64,000 nt of DNA from an uncultured Lachnospiraceae bacterium. GTDB taxonomy: Bacteria; Bacillota; Clostridia; Lachnospirales; Lachnospiraceae. Where the stretch lies: assembly GCA_905235745.1 (NCBI GenBank), contig CAJOMN010000001.1:248001-312000 (forward strand), in the 5' to 3' direction. Shown here one piece after another: positions 10,359-19,419 of this stretch. Made by a program: the position numbers and the translations under genes. Each line of letters opens with the position of its first letter. Position 1 is the first letter of the stretch. A model generated the notes under the pieces. The model did not search any database. It was given only the letters and a program-made list of their open reading frames with translations, and was not told where the DNA came from.

Positions 10359-10595
10359 TTACTGTCTGAGCAGTTTGATCATCTCGGAATAGTTCCCGGC
10401 CTTGTGAGGCCAGACGCAGTCGCTGCAATCCTTGATGCTTTTGCCGTTGCGCGTTATCATCCTGTATTCGCCCGGACATGTGCTCCTGTTATAGAGCGGG
10501 CAATAGCAGAACAGGCAGTTTATGTCCTCTTCGCATGTATGACACGGATAGTATTTACAGTCTTTGTTGGCAAAAAAAGCAGCGGAATTCTTCAT
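10359..10595 (-). CDS. Small cysteine-rich protein at the end of the cobalamin operon
   Basis: A 78-residue protein with ten cysteines, in the order CKYYPCHTC, CLFCYC, STCPG and CSDCVWPH. This matches the cysteine-rich small domain family (PF04071) often found beside cobalamin genes, whose biochemical role is not established. The Cys pattern suggests bound zinc or another metal. The ATG overlaps or abuts the cbiA 3' end and uses GGAGAG located in the end of cbiA. A longer in-frame reading exists upstream but lies inside cbiA. It closes the operon. Confidence 0.75.
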   Translation of the reverse strand: MKNSAAFFANKDCKYYPCHTCEEDINCLFCYCPLYNRSTCPGEYRMITRNGKSIKDCSDCVWPHKAGNYSEMIKLLRQ

Positions 10596-10603
10596 CCTGA
10601 CAG

Positions 10604-12061
10604 TTACTCTCCTATCGACCTTACAAACTGCGCGACCGCTTCCGGACGCGACGGATAATACAGATGGGGAAATCCCCACAGATGGTTGGCACCCGCAAGC
10701 ATCGCCGGATAACGTATGCCCGTGGAAGCCTTGGTCAGCATCATATCTCCGGCATCCGCGGTGGACTCGTAATAGTGAAACTCATGCCCCCTCATGCCTG
10801 CAAGGAGACTTTGCCGCTCATCCGCATCATCTCCGGCAGAGGGGTTCTTAACGCCCTTGTTGTATCCCGATATCATAACATAGCCGAAGTTTACGAGATG
10901 ACCCGAATAAATGCACTCCCCGTCTATCACTCCGGCCATTGGATACGGCTTATCATCTCTGTCCCTTATACAGCCGTGAAGATACATAAAGCCGCCGCAC
11001 TCGGCGACAGACGGCATTCCCGACTCTATCGCGCGTCTTACGGACTCAAGCATTGATGTGTTGCTGCCGAGGGTATCAAGATACAGCTCCGGATATCCTC
11101 CCCCTATAAGCAGAGCGTCGGCATCCGGTATACATCTGTCATGCAGCGGCGAGAAATACCGGATAACGGCTCCCATATCTTCAATAAGCGCTATATTCTG
11201 CCTGTAATAAAAGCAGAATGCCTCATCTCTTGCAACCGCTATGACCGGAGCGGCGGCAGAATGCGGCATCTTCACTTCACTCCGGCTCTCACGCTTATAT
11301 TCCGGCCCGCTCCCGCCTATATCGCCTGCGCCATTTGCGATCTCAATGATTTTACCTATATCGCAGTGCTGCTCCATAAGAGCTGCCGCCTTCGATATTA
11401 TCCGGCGGGTATTGTCCGCCTCCTGCGGCATCACAAGGCCGAGATGCCGGCTGTCGATATGGATACTGTCATCATTCGGGAAATGTCCGGCAATGCATAT
11501 ATCCGGGCGAACCTTTGATACCTCGGACGACAGATACGGCAGGAGCCTGTCGTAGTAGCCGTCCGATATCCGGTTGAGTATTATCCCTTTTATCAGATGC
11601 TTAGTATCGTCGGCGATTATCCCCTTTATAACGGATACTATCGTCCTGCCGACTGATGATGCGCCAACCACCAGGATTATCGGTGTATTCGTGATCGCGG
11701 CTGCTTCATATGACGACCCGGCGTCCGAGTCGGTACCGACGCCGTCATATATCCCCATCACGCCCTCTATGACCGAAATATCGGCGCCATAGCGTATGAG
11801 CGTGCTTCTGATCTCATCCCCGGAGGCAAGATAGGTATCAAGATTGAGGCTGTCGATGCCAAGTACGGTCCTGTGGAACATCGGATCGATGTAGTCGGGT
11901 CCGCATTTGAACGCGGCCGGCTCATAACCCCTGCCGTTTAGCGCGCTAAGAAGCGCGCATGTTACGGTGGTCTTGCCGGAACCGCTTGATGCCGCGGCTA
12001 TCATGACTCTTGGCCGGGACTTTCTGTCTGTATTTTCTGTTATAGCTTTATTATCATTCAT
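10604..12061 (-). CDS. cbiA: Cobyrinic acid a,c-diamide synthase (CbiA/CobB)
   Basis: A 485-residue glutamine-dependent enzyme that amidates the a and c side chains of cob(II)yrinic acid using ATP. The N-terminal dethiobiotin-synthetase-like domain carries the P-loop AAASSGSGKTTVTCAL. The C-terminal class I amidotransferase has the nucleophile Cys in SVAECGGFMYL and a His near HEFHYYES. The length fits the family. It follows the cbiJ-cbiE-cbiT fusion by 13 nt and precedes the cysteine-rich small protein. Confidence 0.95.
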   Translation of the reverse strand: MNDNKAITENTDRKSRPRVMIAAASSGSGKTTVTCALLSALNGRGYEPAAFKCGPDYIDPMFHRTVLGIDSLNLDTYLASGDEIRSTLIRYGADISVIEGVMGIYDGVGTDSDAGSSYEAAAITNTPIILVVGASSVGRTIVSVIKGIIADDTKHLIKGIILNRISDGYYDRLLPYLSSEVSKVRPDICIAGHFPNDDSIHIDSRHLGLVMPQEADNTRRIISKAAALMEQHCDIGKIIEIANGAGDIGGSGPEYKRESRSEVKMPHSAAAPVIAVARDEAFCFYYRQNIALIEDMGAVIRYFSPLHDRCIPDADALLIGGGYPELYLDTLGSNTSMLESVRRAIESGMPSVAECGGFMYLHGCIRDRDDKPYPMAGVIDGECIYSGHLVNFGYVMISGYNKGVKNPSAGDDADERQSLLAGMRGHEFHYYESTADAGDMMLTKASTGIRYPAMLAGANHLWGFPHLYYPSRPEAVAQFVRSIGE

Positions 12062-12074
12062 GTTCTGCCGCAGC

Positions 12075-14060
12075 CTACAGCGTAAAAGAGAAGATCGTCA
12101 CGGGATTTTGCGCCTGCATCATATGGTGCTTTCCGACTGTCCTGACATCGGAAACCGCGATCTGGACGATCCTGCGATCCGACACATTCATTTCATCCGT
12201 TATACGCATGATCTCGCTTACCGTTTCAAGGCTCACCGCGTTAACGACATAGCGTATTGTGCTCCCCTTGCGTGACAGTTCGTCCATGATCCGCGCCAGA
12301 TCTCCTCCGCTTCCTCCGATAAACACGCAGTCCGGCCTGGCGAGCGTCTTAATGGCATCTGCTGCATCTTCTTCTATGATTCTAATGTTATGTAAACCGT
12401 GCTTTTCAATATTCTTCCTGATAAGCGCCGCAGCAGACGGATCACGTTCAATGGTCGTAACATCAAGCGTATCGCTAAGCCCCGCGATCTCTATTGCAAC
12501 AGAGCCGGTGCCGCCGCCAATATCGTACACCCTGTCGCCTTCCCTGAGATCCAGCCTCAGAATGCTTTCATGCCTGATACATTCCTTCGTCATCGGGGTA
12601 CGTTCCCTTATGAACTCATCATCGCTCTTTGCGGCATATATTCTGCGCTTTTGCGGATGCTCGTTGATAAATAACACTGTTATTATTCCGTCTGCATCAT
12701 AGTCTGCCGCCTCACGGCATGATAAAGTCATGATCTGCTCGGAAGCATACGACAGATTACGTCCGATCGTAACGCTCACATCCACACCGCCATCCGCGAG
12801 TATACGGCAGACAGCCCTTATATCGGAGGAATCCGATACAAGCGTGAATGTTTTCCGGTTATGCCTTATAACGCCTGTAAGCCTTTGTATATCGGCTTCG
12901 GTGTTTCGTCCATGGACGCTTGTTACAGCCGCATCATCATAGCCGGTTCCGAGCTTTGACGCCAGGTATGATACGGAAGATATACCGGGAAGTACCGATA
13001 TTTCCGCATCGGGATACAGTTTACATAACTTCTCATAGCCCGGGGCTGCGCCGCTGTACAGTCCTGTATCTCCCGAATACATCACCACTGCCGTGCGGAT
13101 ATCCCTGTTGGCATCAAGTACTCTGGCTATTTCGCCGGCATCATACATTTCGTATTTGTTCCTTGCGCTGATACCTTCAAGCAGCCTTTTGGCTCCGAAT
13201 ACGGCATCTGCATTCGCTATTGCCTCCGCTGTTTGAGCCGTTTCAAGTGCACGGCTCCCCATTCCGGCGCCTGCAATGATGATTTTAAGCCCTCCGGCAT
13301 ATCTTTTTCCGGTGATCTGCTCATATACTTCGAATATACCATATCCACTGACTTCATCCGGTCTTGCAAGTACATGTATATTAACGCCGAGATCCTCCGC
13401 AGCGCTGATCTTCTCGTTATAACCGCCCGCTGCCCCGCTGTCCTTGGTCAGCATATGCCGGATATCATACTGCATGATTACAGCCTTGTTCATCTCATAT
13501 GTGAAAGGCCCCTGCATGGCAATGATATGGCCGGATGCGATACCGAGCCCACGGCAGATATCAATACTTTCGGCTGCGGGAAGCACTCTCACATACGTGC
13601 GTCCGAGCGTTTCGGGTGATACCGCGCGGCAGTATTCTTCAAGCGTGTTTGTTCCCGTGGTCAGAAGGATGTTTCCGGCGCCGCCTTCCATAACGCCGGC
13701 AAATTCAGCCATCGAAGCGTATATCCGGGCATTTTCCGTCATCGTCTGTTCCCTTGCGACCTTATATACAGTAAGATGCACATCCCTGGCCATAGTCTGT
13801 ATATTGGCGCTTGCGAGTGCCGCATACGGGTGCGTTGCATCGACTATCACGTCGCCTGCCGCGAATCCGTTCTTTTCAGTATATTCAAGCATTTGAGCGC
13901 TGTCCATCCTTCCGGTATGCACCGCGGCATATTCGTTGGTTGACATAACTTCTTCGCCATATTCGCTCGCGACGCAGACTATGTGCCTGATCCCGGCTTC
14001 CGACAGCATTTCCGACAGCCTCTTTCCTTCAGTTGTCCCGGAGAAAATCATTACCTTCAC
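12075..14060 (-). CDS. cbiJET: Triple fusion CbiJ-CbiE-CbiT: precorrin-6A reductase, precorrin-6Y C5- and C15-methyltransferase/decarboxylase
   Basis: One 661-residue reading frame joins three consecutive corrin-ring enzymes. Residues 1 to about 245 form the reductase CbiJ/CobK (MIFSGTTEGKRLSEML). Residues about 258-445 form the tetrapyrrole methylase CbiE (IIIAGAGMGS, LPGISSVSYLASKLG). The C-terminal 200 residues form CbiT, an SAM methyltransferase and decarboxylase (RHESILRLDL, YDIGGGTGSVAIEIA). CbiE-CbiT fusions (CobL) are common; adding CbiJ is less so. The start is probably the GTG that overlaps the cbiH stop as GTGA, with GAGAGG about 11 nt upstream. No frameshift is visible at the junctions. 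Confidence 0.92.
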   Translation of the reverse strand: MKVMIFSGTTEGKRLSEMLSEAGIRHIVCVASEYGEEVMSTNEYAAVHTGRMDSAQMLEYTEKNGFAAGDVIVDATHPYAALASANIQTMARDVHLTVYKVAREQTMTENARIYASMAEFAGVMEGGAGNILLTTGTNTLEEYCRAVSPETLGRTYVRVLPAAESIDICRGLGIASGHIIAMQGPFTYEMNKAVIMQYDIRHMLTKDSGAAGGYNEKISAAEDLGVNIHVLARPDEVSGYGIFEVYEQITGKRYAGGLKIIIAGAGMGSRALETAQTAEAIANADAVFGAKRLLEGISARNKYEMYDAGEIARVLDANRDIRTAVVMYSGDTGLYSGAAPGYEKLCKLYPDAEISVLPGISSVSYLASKLGTGYDDAAVTSVHGRNTEADIQRLTGVIRHNRKTFTLVSDSSDIRAVCRILADGGVDVSVTIGRNLSYASEQIMTLSCREAADYDADGIITVLFINEHPQKRRIYAAKSDDEFIRERTPMTKECIRHESILRLDLREGDRVYDIGGGTGSVAIEIAGLSDTLDVTTIERDPSAAALIRKNIEKHGLHNIRIIEEDAADAIKTLARPDCVFIGGSGGDLARIMDELSRKGSTIRYVVNAVSLETVSEIMRITDEMNVSDRRIVQIAVSDVRTVGKHHMMQAQNPVTIFSFTL

Positions 14061-14788
14061 TTTATATCGTATCCTCTCGGTGTGATCAGTCTGCCGCATT
14101 TAATGTATGTAGCCGAATTTCCGACAAATACGGTCGTAAACATATCTGTCTGCTCTTCGCATAGTTCCGACAAGGTACAGACCTTTACAGATGTGTCGTC
14201 CCTGCCTATATTCCTGACATATCCGCACGGCCTGTCGCCGGGAAGTATCTCCAGCAAAATACTGCATGCTCTTTTCAGGTAACCGGCCCGGTTATGACTA
14301 GAAGGGTTGTAGATAGCGATACAGTAATCCCCTTCGGCAGCGCACCTCAGCCTTTTTTCTATTACGTCCCACGGTGTCAGAAGGTCGCTCAGGCTTATCG
14401 TACAGTAATCATTTGCAATGACCGCGCCGAGGAGTGCGGAGCCCGACTGCGCGGCAGTTACGCCCGGAACCGTTTCAACATCGGAAAAGCCGTCATCAAG
14501 CGCTGTTTCCATCATCGGGGATGCCATCGCGTATACTCCGGCGTCTCCGCTGCATATCAGGGCAACTGTCCTGCCTTCCTTTGCCAGCTCAAGGCATGTG
14601 CGGCATCTGTCGATCTCGCTTCTCATGCCGCTTTCGATGAACTCTTTGCCGGGATACAGTTTACGGATAAGTTCGATGTATGTCCTGTAACCGACTATGA
14701 CATCACAGGCTTCGATCGTATTCTTTGCATGTAATGTCATCATTTCTTCACATCCCGGGCCTATGCCCACAACGTATATCTTTCCCAT
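14057..14788 (-). CDS. cbiH: Precorrin-3B C17-methyltransferase (CbiH/CobJ)
   Basis: A 243-residue SAM-dependent tetrapyrrole methylase. It starts with IYVVGIGPGCEEMMT, the glycine-rich loop of the family, followed by the CbiH-type CDVIVGYRTYIELIRKLYP segment, then LICSGDAGVYAMASPM and VPGVTAAQSGSALLGA. It drives ring contraction and C17 methylation in the anaerobic route. It sits 3 nt after cbiG and overlaps the following fusion gene by the GTGA junction. Confidence 0.94.
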   Translation of the reverse strand: MGKIYVVGIGPGCEEMMTLHAKNTIEACDVIVGYRTYIELIRKLYPGKEFIESGMRSEIDRCRTCLELAKEGRTVALICSGDAGVYAMASPMMETALDDGFSDVETVPGVTAAQSGSALLGAVIANDYCTISLSDLLTPWDVIEKRLRCAAEGDYCIAIYNPSSHNRAGYLKRACSILLEILPGDRPCGYVRNIGRDDTSVKVCTLSELCEEQTDMFTTVFVGNSATYIKCGRLITPRGYDIK

Positions 14789-14791
14789 ATG

Positions 14792-15766
14792 TCAGCCCTG
14801 TCTGCGTTTTGCCACGGAAACGGTCACCCCGTCACCTGCCGTCTTCGGAACGATAAGCTTTGAGCCGCATCCTGCCGCAAGGATCGCCGCTCTCTCGCAT
14901 ACATTATCCACTCCGACTGTCTCCTCCACAAAGCCGGAGGAAGTGAAGTTTCCCTTACATCGCTTTAGTACATCCGCTTCGAACGTAATGAGAGGTATCC
15001 TGTACCTGCCGGTAAATTCCCTTATCGCAGGCTCTTTCTCTTTGATATCTATAGTTGCGAGAGCATACACTTCGTCTATTGTTATACCGGCTCCTTGTAT
15101 GGTTGACATAACATTTCTCTCGAATATATCCGCGTCTATGCCCTTCCTGGTTCCGACACCTATTACATAGCTTCGTGGCGACAGGAGAAGCGAATACTCG
15201 CTGTCTGTTTCATCGGCTATTATTATGTCAACCGGATCGGCAGGCGGATAATCTTTTACGGATATCGTTACGCTCTTGCCTTCTATAGCCTTGGCGGATA
15301 CTTTCCTGATGCCGTCTCGGTTCCTGATCCGAAGCCCGTTTTCTGCCGCAAAGACATCCGCGGAAAATGCGCCGTTAACATCCGTTGATGTCGTGATCAC
15401 GGGTATGGCTCCTATAAGGGAAGCGATCGTTACGGCAAGCTTATTGGCACCCCCTGCATGTCCCGACAGGATAGGTATTACATAGCTTCCCGCGTCATCG
15501 ATCACGATGACCGGACTGTCGGTCAACTTATCTCTTACGCACCCGCTTATCAAGCGTACCGCGATCCCGCAGGCTCCGGTAAATATAAGCGCATGACCCC
15601 GTTCAAATTCGCTTCTTACGAACTCTTCGGCGGACGGTGCTGCGGAATCTTCACCGGGAAACATATGAAGGCCGGCGCCTTCCATCCCTTTTTGCGCGTA
15701 TGCTTTATTTAGTTTTTCTATTACTTCTTTTCCGTTTCCGGTAAAGCATATCGCGGTTTTTATCAT
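14792..15766 (-). CDS. cbiG: Cobalt-precorrin-5A hydrolase (CbiG)
   Basis: A 324-residue protein with the CbiG layout. The N-terminal domain has FTGACGIAVRLISGCVRDKLTD and SGHAGGANKLAVTIA. The C-terminal domain (about 210-324) has VIGVGTRKGI and FTSSGFVEETVGVDNVCE. CbiG opens the delta-lactone and releases acetaldehyde (the C20 fragment), the step specific to the anaerobic pathway. It overlaps cbiF by 4 nt and precedes cbiH, the usual biochemical neighbours. Confidence 0.94.
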   Translation of the reverse strand: MIKTAICFTGNGKEVIEKLNKAYAQKGMEGAGLHMFPGEDSAAPSAEEFVRSEFERGHALIFTGACGIAVRLISGCVRDKLTDSPVIVIDDAGSYVIPILSGHAGGANKLAVTIASLIGAIPVITTSTDVNGAFSADVFAAENGLRIRNRDGIRKVSAKAIEGKSVTISVKDYPPADPVDIIIADETDSEYSLLLSPRSYVIGVGTRKGIDADIFERNVMSTIQGAGITIDEVYALATIDIKEKEPAIREFTGRYRIPLITFEADVLKRCKGNFTSSGFVEETVGVDNVCERAAILAAGCGSKLIVPKTAGDGVTVSVAKRRQG

Positions 15767-16536
15767 CTGTCGCCTGCCTTCTTTGTCTTCGGACGGTAAA
15801 GCGTCTCAAAGTCCGGATCATACAGCCTGGAACGGTCATAATCACCGTGTGTTACCGCCTCTCCCACGAGCACGATGGCTGTTTTCGTTATCCCGTATGC
15901 TGCCGCGCTTTTTGCAAGGGTTCCAACGGTACATATGACTGTCTTCTCATCAGGATGAGTGGCCTTATATACGATCGCCGCCGGTGTTTCGGCGCTTATG
16001 CCTCCTTCTATGAGGCGGCTGCCCAGTTCGTCGAGCATTCCGGTGCTCAGATATATTGCCATGGATGCGTTATGTGCCGCAAAGCTTTCTATGCTCTCTT
16101 TCTCGGGAACCGGTGTCCTGCCCTCCATCCTTGTGATGATAAGGCTCTGGCTGACGGAAGGGAGTGTGAACTCCATATCAAGAGCTGCCGCTGCGCCGAA
16201 GCACGCGCTTACTCCCGGGCACGATTCATATATTATCCCCCGCCTGTCAAGCTCGTCCATCTGCTCCCTTACGGCTCCGTACAGGCTCTGGTCGCCTGTG
16301 TGGAGTCTTACCACGTCTTTTCCGGATGCGTCTGCAGTTGACATAACTTTAATAACTTCCTCAAGCGTCATGACCGCGCTGTTATATATCTCCGGTGATT
16401 TTTGCGCATATTCCAGTATCTCGGGATTTACCAGGCTTCCCGCATAGATGATGACATCGGCTTTTTCTATCAACCGCATTCCGCGTACTGTTATTAGATC
16501 GCGGGCACCCGGTCCCGCTCCGACAAAACTAACCAC
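15763..16536 (-). CDS. cbiF: Cobalt-precorrin-4 C11-methyltransferase (CbiF/CobM)
   Basis: A 257-residue tetrapyrrole methylase with the signatures VSFVGAGPGARDLITVRG, ADVIIYAGSLVNPEIL, RLHTGDQSLYGAVREQ and CPGVSACFGAAAALDMEFTLP. It methylates C11 of cobalt-precorrin-4 with S-adenosylmethionine. The start is taken as the GTG preceded at 7 nt by GGGAGGG. A TTG 18 nt earlier is in frame but would place the ribosome binding site inside the gene. It follows cbiD and overlaps cbiG. Confidence 0.94.
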   Translation of the reverse strand: MVSFVGAGPGARDLITVRGMRLIEKADVIIYAGSLVNPEILEYAQKSPEIYNSAVMTLEEVIKVMSTADASGKDVVRLHTGDQSLYGAVREQMDELDRRGIIYESCPGVSACFGAAAALDMEFTLPSVSQSLIITRMEGRTPVPEKESIESFAAHNASMAIYLSTGMLDELGSRLIEGGISAETPAAIVYKATHPDEKTVICTVGTLAKSAAAYGITKTAIVLVGEAVTHGDYDRSRLYDPDFETLYRPKTKKAGDR

Positions 16537-16557
16537 TCTGCTCCCTCCCGGCAATAC

Positions 16558-17688
16558 CTATAGTAAGGATGCGTCTTTAAGCATGCTTTCCGCATTATCG
16601 GTTTTCCCCAGGAGTCCGTATTTATTGGAAAATACGATGCATGCAATCTGCATGATCCCAGCGCGTTTATTCAGATGATAACCGATACGTTCCATTATGT
16701 ATTCAAAACATTCTTTTTCGATCCCGGCTGTAAGCATCAGCTTATACGCCTCATCCGTTGAGACACAGTCAAGAATGGAAGCTGCAATGTCCGCCCGGCC
16801 GGATGATTTTACAGCGGCGGCGGCCATAAGCTCCATCCTGCAGTCCGCCTCGGCCGAATGTGTATTCATTATCCCGCCGGATACTTTGATAAGCTTTCCA
16901 ATGTGCCCGACCAGCAGCATCCGGCCGAATCCCGCATTTACCGCGGCATCTATCGCCCCGCCGATATAATTCGAGCATTTAACCGCCCTGTCGAGGTCAT
17001 AGCCGTACTGCTCCTGCATAAATGTCTGTCCGTAGTTTCCCGGTGATACGACGAGAATCTCCTCGCCCATTGCCCTCTTCTGGCGTATCTCGACCGCAAT
17101 CGTATCAAGAATCGCCCGCGTACTCATAGGCTCGACTATCCCGCTCGTCCCGATGATCGATATCCCGCCTTCTATTCCAAGCGTTGGGTTGAAGGTCCGC
17201 GCCGCCACCTCTTCACCCTCCGGGGCGGAGATTTCTATACCAATGACTCCGTCATATCCGTATCTGTCGGCAACAGAGCATACCTCCCGCTCTATCATCT
17301 GCCGCGGAACCGAATTGATCGCCCAGTCGCCCACTGGACGGTCAAGTCCCGGTCTCGTGACCCTCCCGATCCCGACGCCGCCTTCTATTATCACACGTAC
17401 CTTATCATTGCCGTTCCCGCAGGGCGCTTTGCCGGGATGAAGAACTGCCTTCGCGCATATGAGCATTCCGGCAGTGACGTCCGGATCGTCGCTGTCTGGC
17501 TTTCGGACAGCGCACGAAGCTTCATTCTTGGTTAACATAACACGCTCAACGGGTGCTGTATAATCTGTTCCTGACGGCGTTGCTACCGTGACTTTGTCGA
17601 TCTCCTCCTGCCCGAAAATCATCTGTACTGCTGCCTTGGCCGCTGCAGCGGCACAGCTTCCCGTCGTAAATCCGTATCTCATATTCAC
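16558..17688 (-). CDS. cbiD: Cobalt-precorrin-5B C1-methyltransferase (CbiD)
   Basis: A 376-residue protein with the CbiD hallmark GFTTGSCAAAAAKAA at the N terminus, then GVGIGRVTRPGL, EGGISIIGTSGIVEPMS and LLVGHIGKLIKVSGGI. It methylates C1 in the anaerobic route and marks this pathway as oxygen-independent. Start is either the GTG overlapping the cbiC stop (GTGA) or the ATG two codons later; neither has a strong ribosome binding site, which suggests coupling to cbiC translation. Confidence 0.94.
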   Translation of the reverse strand: MNMRYGFTTGSCAAAAAKAAVQMIFGQEEIDKVTVATPSGTDYTAPVERVMLTKNEASCAVRKPDSDDPDVTAGMLICAKAVLHPGKAPCGNGNDKVRVIIEGGVGIGRVTRPGLDRPVGDWAINSVPRQMIEREVCSVADRYGYDGVIGIEISAPEGEEVAARTFNPTLGIEGGISIIGTSGIVEPMSTRAILDTIAVEIRQKRAMGEEILVVSPGNYGQTFMQEQYGYDLDRAVKCSNYIGGAIDAAVNAGFGRMLLVGHIGKLIKVSGGIMNTHSAEADCRMELMAAAAVKSSGRADIAASILDCVSTDEAYKLMLTAGIEKECFEYIMERIGYHLNKRAGIMQIACIVFSNKYGLLGKTDNAESMLKDASLL

Positions 17689-18362
17689 CGCATACCGTAC
17701 AATACGGCATTCATTACCGCAGCAGCTACGTTGCTGCCACCCTTTCTCCCGGTATTGACTATACAGGGAATATCAGTACCCATTATAAGCTCCTTTGATG
17801 CCGTAACGTTAACAAACCCCACCGGGACGCCTATGACGAACGAAGGTACATAATCGCCGCTGTCATAATGCTCCCGAAGCGCAATAAGCGCGGTCGGAGC
17901 ATTCCCTATAACGAATATTACGTCACCATAGGATTTCATGGCACGTTCCATTGATACCGCTGCCCTTGTCATATTCCTTGCGGCTGCTTCTCTTACCACG
18001 TCCTCATCGGACATATAGCACTTCGCGCTGCATCCGTACTTTGCAAGTTCACGTTTGTTTATGCCGGCAAGCGCCATGTTCGTATCAGTCACTATTACAG
18101 CCCCGCCACGTATCAGCCCCTCAAGTACACCTACGGCGCCGTCTGTAAAATACATTGTCTTCGCGTAGTCAAAGTCGGCTGTGGTGTGTATACATCTTTT
18201 AATAACTTGCGTTATCTTATTGCGTTCACCGGCAGATTCAACAGGAATATCTCCGTTTATGAGCACCTGCATGTGTTCAAGCTCGGAAGATATTATTGCA
18301 AAGCTTTCCTTTTCTATCTCCGACGGATCCGATGTTCTGATATTAATGTATGCGTCATCCAT
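17685..18362 (-). CDS. cbiC: Precorrin-8X methylmutase (CbiC/CobH)
   Basis: A 225-residue enzyme that moves the methyl group from C11 to C12 to give (hydrogeno)cobyrinic acid. The catalytic His lies in IKRCIHTTADFDYAK, and the C-terminal motifs GNAPTALIAL, IGVPVGFVNVTASKEL and NTGRKGGSNVAAAVMNAV are those of the family. The start at MDDAYINI is preferred: AGGA lies just upstream and the length fits. It overlaps the 3' end of cobD by 8 nt. Confidence 0.94.
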   Translation of the reverse strand: MDDAYINIRTSDPSEIEKESFAIISSELEHMQVLINGDIPVESAGERNKITQVIKRCIHTTADFDYAKTMYFTDGAVGVLEGLIRGGAVIVTDTNMALAGINKRELAKYGCSAKCYMSDEDVVREAAARNMTRAAVSMERAMKSYGDVIFVIGNAPTALIALREHYDSGDYVPSFVIGVPVGFVNVTASKELIMGTDIPCIVNTGRKGGSNVAAAVMNAVLYGMR

Positions 18363-19419
18363 TTTTCCTGACAATCCCTGCCAGACTGTCCGCAAGTCTG
18401 ATATTATCTTCACGGCATCTTACCGCCGTTCTGTAGAACCTCTCATCAAGTCCGTTATAATCAAGGCATTTTCTGATCATTATCCTATCTTCAAGAAGCT
18501 TCTCATAAATGTCTTGTTGACCTTTAAATAAAATGAAATTCGTGTTGCTCTCAAACGGCTTCAGACCCGTTTCGGATAATCTCTCCGTTAAAAAAGCACG
18601 CTCGTGCTGTATCATCGATATGGAATTTCTGTAAAATCCCCCGTCATCTGCCACTGCTGAAAGGCTGCACATAAGTGCAGATGATACCGACGAAAGATTC
18701 CATTCGGGGAGATGCTCCCGGAGCCGGGAAACGTTGTTGCTGCTGCTTACAGCGTATCCCATCCTGATACCGGGAAGAGCAAAACATTTAGTGTATGATA
18801 CTATTATAAACAGATTGGGATACTTTTGTATCCAATCTGCCATATTCTCACCCGTGCATTGCAGATACTTGTCCGACAACATATAAAAGCTGTTGTCAAG
18901 TACGACCGTTATATTCTCATCACATGATTTTTCAAGTATGCCCGCAAGAAGATCATTATCGATGTTCTGCCCCGTCGGGTTAGCGGGATCCGCAAGGAAG
19001 ATCATGTCCTCTTCCGGTGTTATCGCATCAAGAACATCCGCCGTCAGGACAAAACCGTCGTCTTCTTGTACATAGTAACGTTTGATATCACTGCATCCGG
19101 CAGCCTTGAGCGCATATTCATAGCCGCTGTAGCACGGTTCAACGAGAAGAGCCCTCTTCGGAGCACACATCCCTGCGACAGCCATTATAAGCTCCGATGC
19201 CCCGTTTCCAGCGACCACGCAGCCGCTGTCTATCCTTTCCGAATCGGCAATGGCTGACCTTACGGCAGACTGGGCAATATCCGGATACGCATTTGCCAAG
19301 GCTATGCCTTCCCTTACCGCCTCCCCGATTATACGCTTAAGCCCCGGGGTGCCATAGGGGTTTAAGTTAACCGAAAAATCAATATCGACAATGTTATTAT
19401 ATATATCACCGCCGTGCAT
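18355..19419 (-). CDS. cobD: L-threonine-O-3-phosphate decarboxylase (CobD-type, HisC-like aminotransferase fold)
   Basis: A 354-residue PLP enzyme of fold type I that makes (R)-1-amino-2-propanol phosphate, the linker between the corrin ring and the nucleotide loop. Evidence is the N-terminal DFSVNLNPYGTP, the nucleotide-type GNGASELI, LADPANPTGQ, and the PLP lysine in SYTKCFALPGIRMGY. Location among cobalamin genes favours CobD over histidinol-phosphate aminotransferase. The ATG has GGAGGCAGT upstream and overlaps the 3' end of cbiB by 58 nt, an unusually long overlap. Confidence 0.9.
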   Translation of the reverse strand: MHGGDIYNNIVDIDFSVNLNPYGTPGLKRIIGEAVREGIALANAYPDIAQSAVRSAIADSERIDSGCVVAGNGASELIMAVAGMCAPKRALLVEPCYSGYEYALKAAGCSDIKRYYVQEDDGFVLTADVLDAITPEEDMIFLADPANPTGQNIDNDLLAGILEKSCDENITVVLDNSFYMLSDKYLQCTGENMADWIQKYPNLFIIVSYTKCFALPGIRMGYAVSSSNNVSRLREHLPEWNLSSVSSALMCSLSAVADDGGFYRNSISMIQHERAFLTERLSETGLKPFESNTNFILFKGQQDIYEKLLEDRIMIRKCLDYNGLDERFYRTAVRCREDNIRLADSLAGIVRKNG

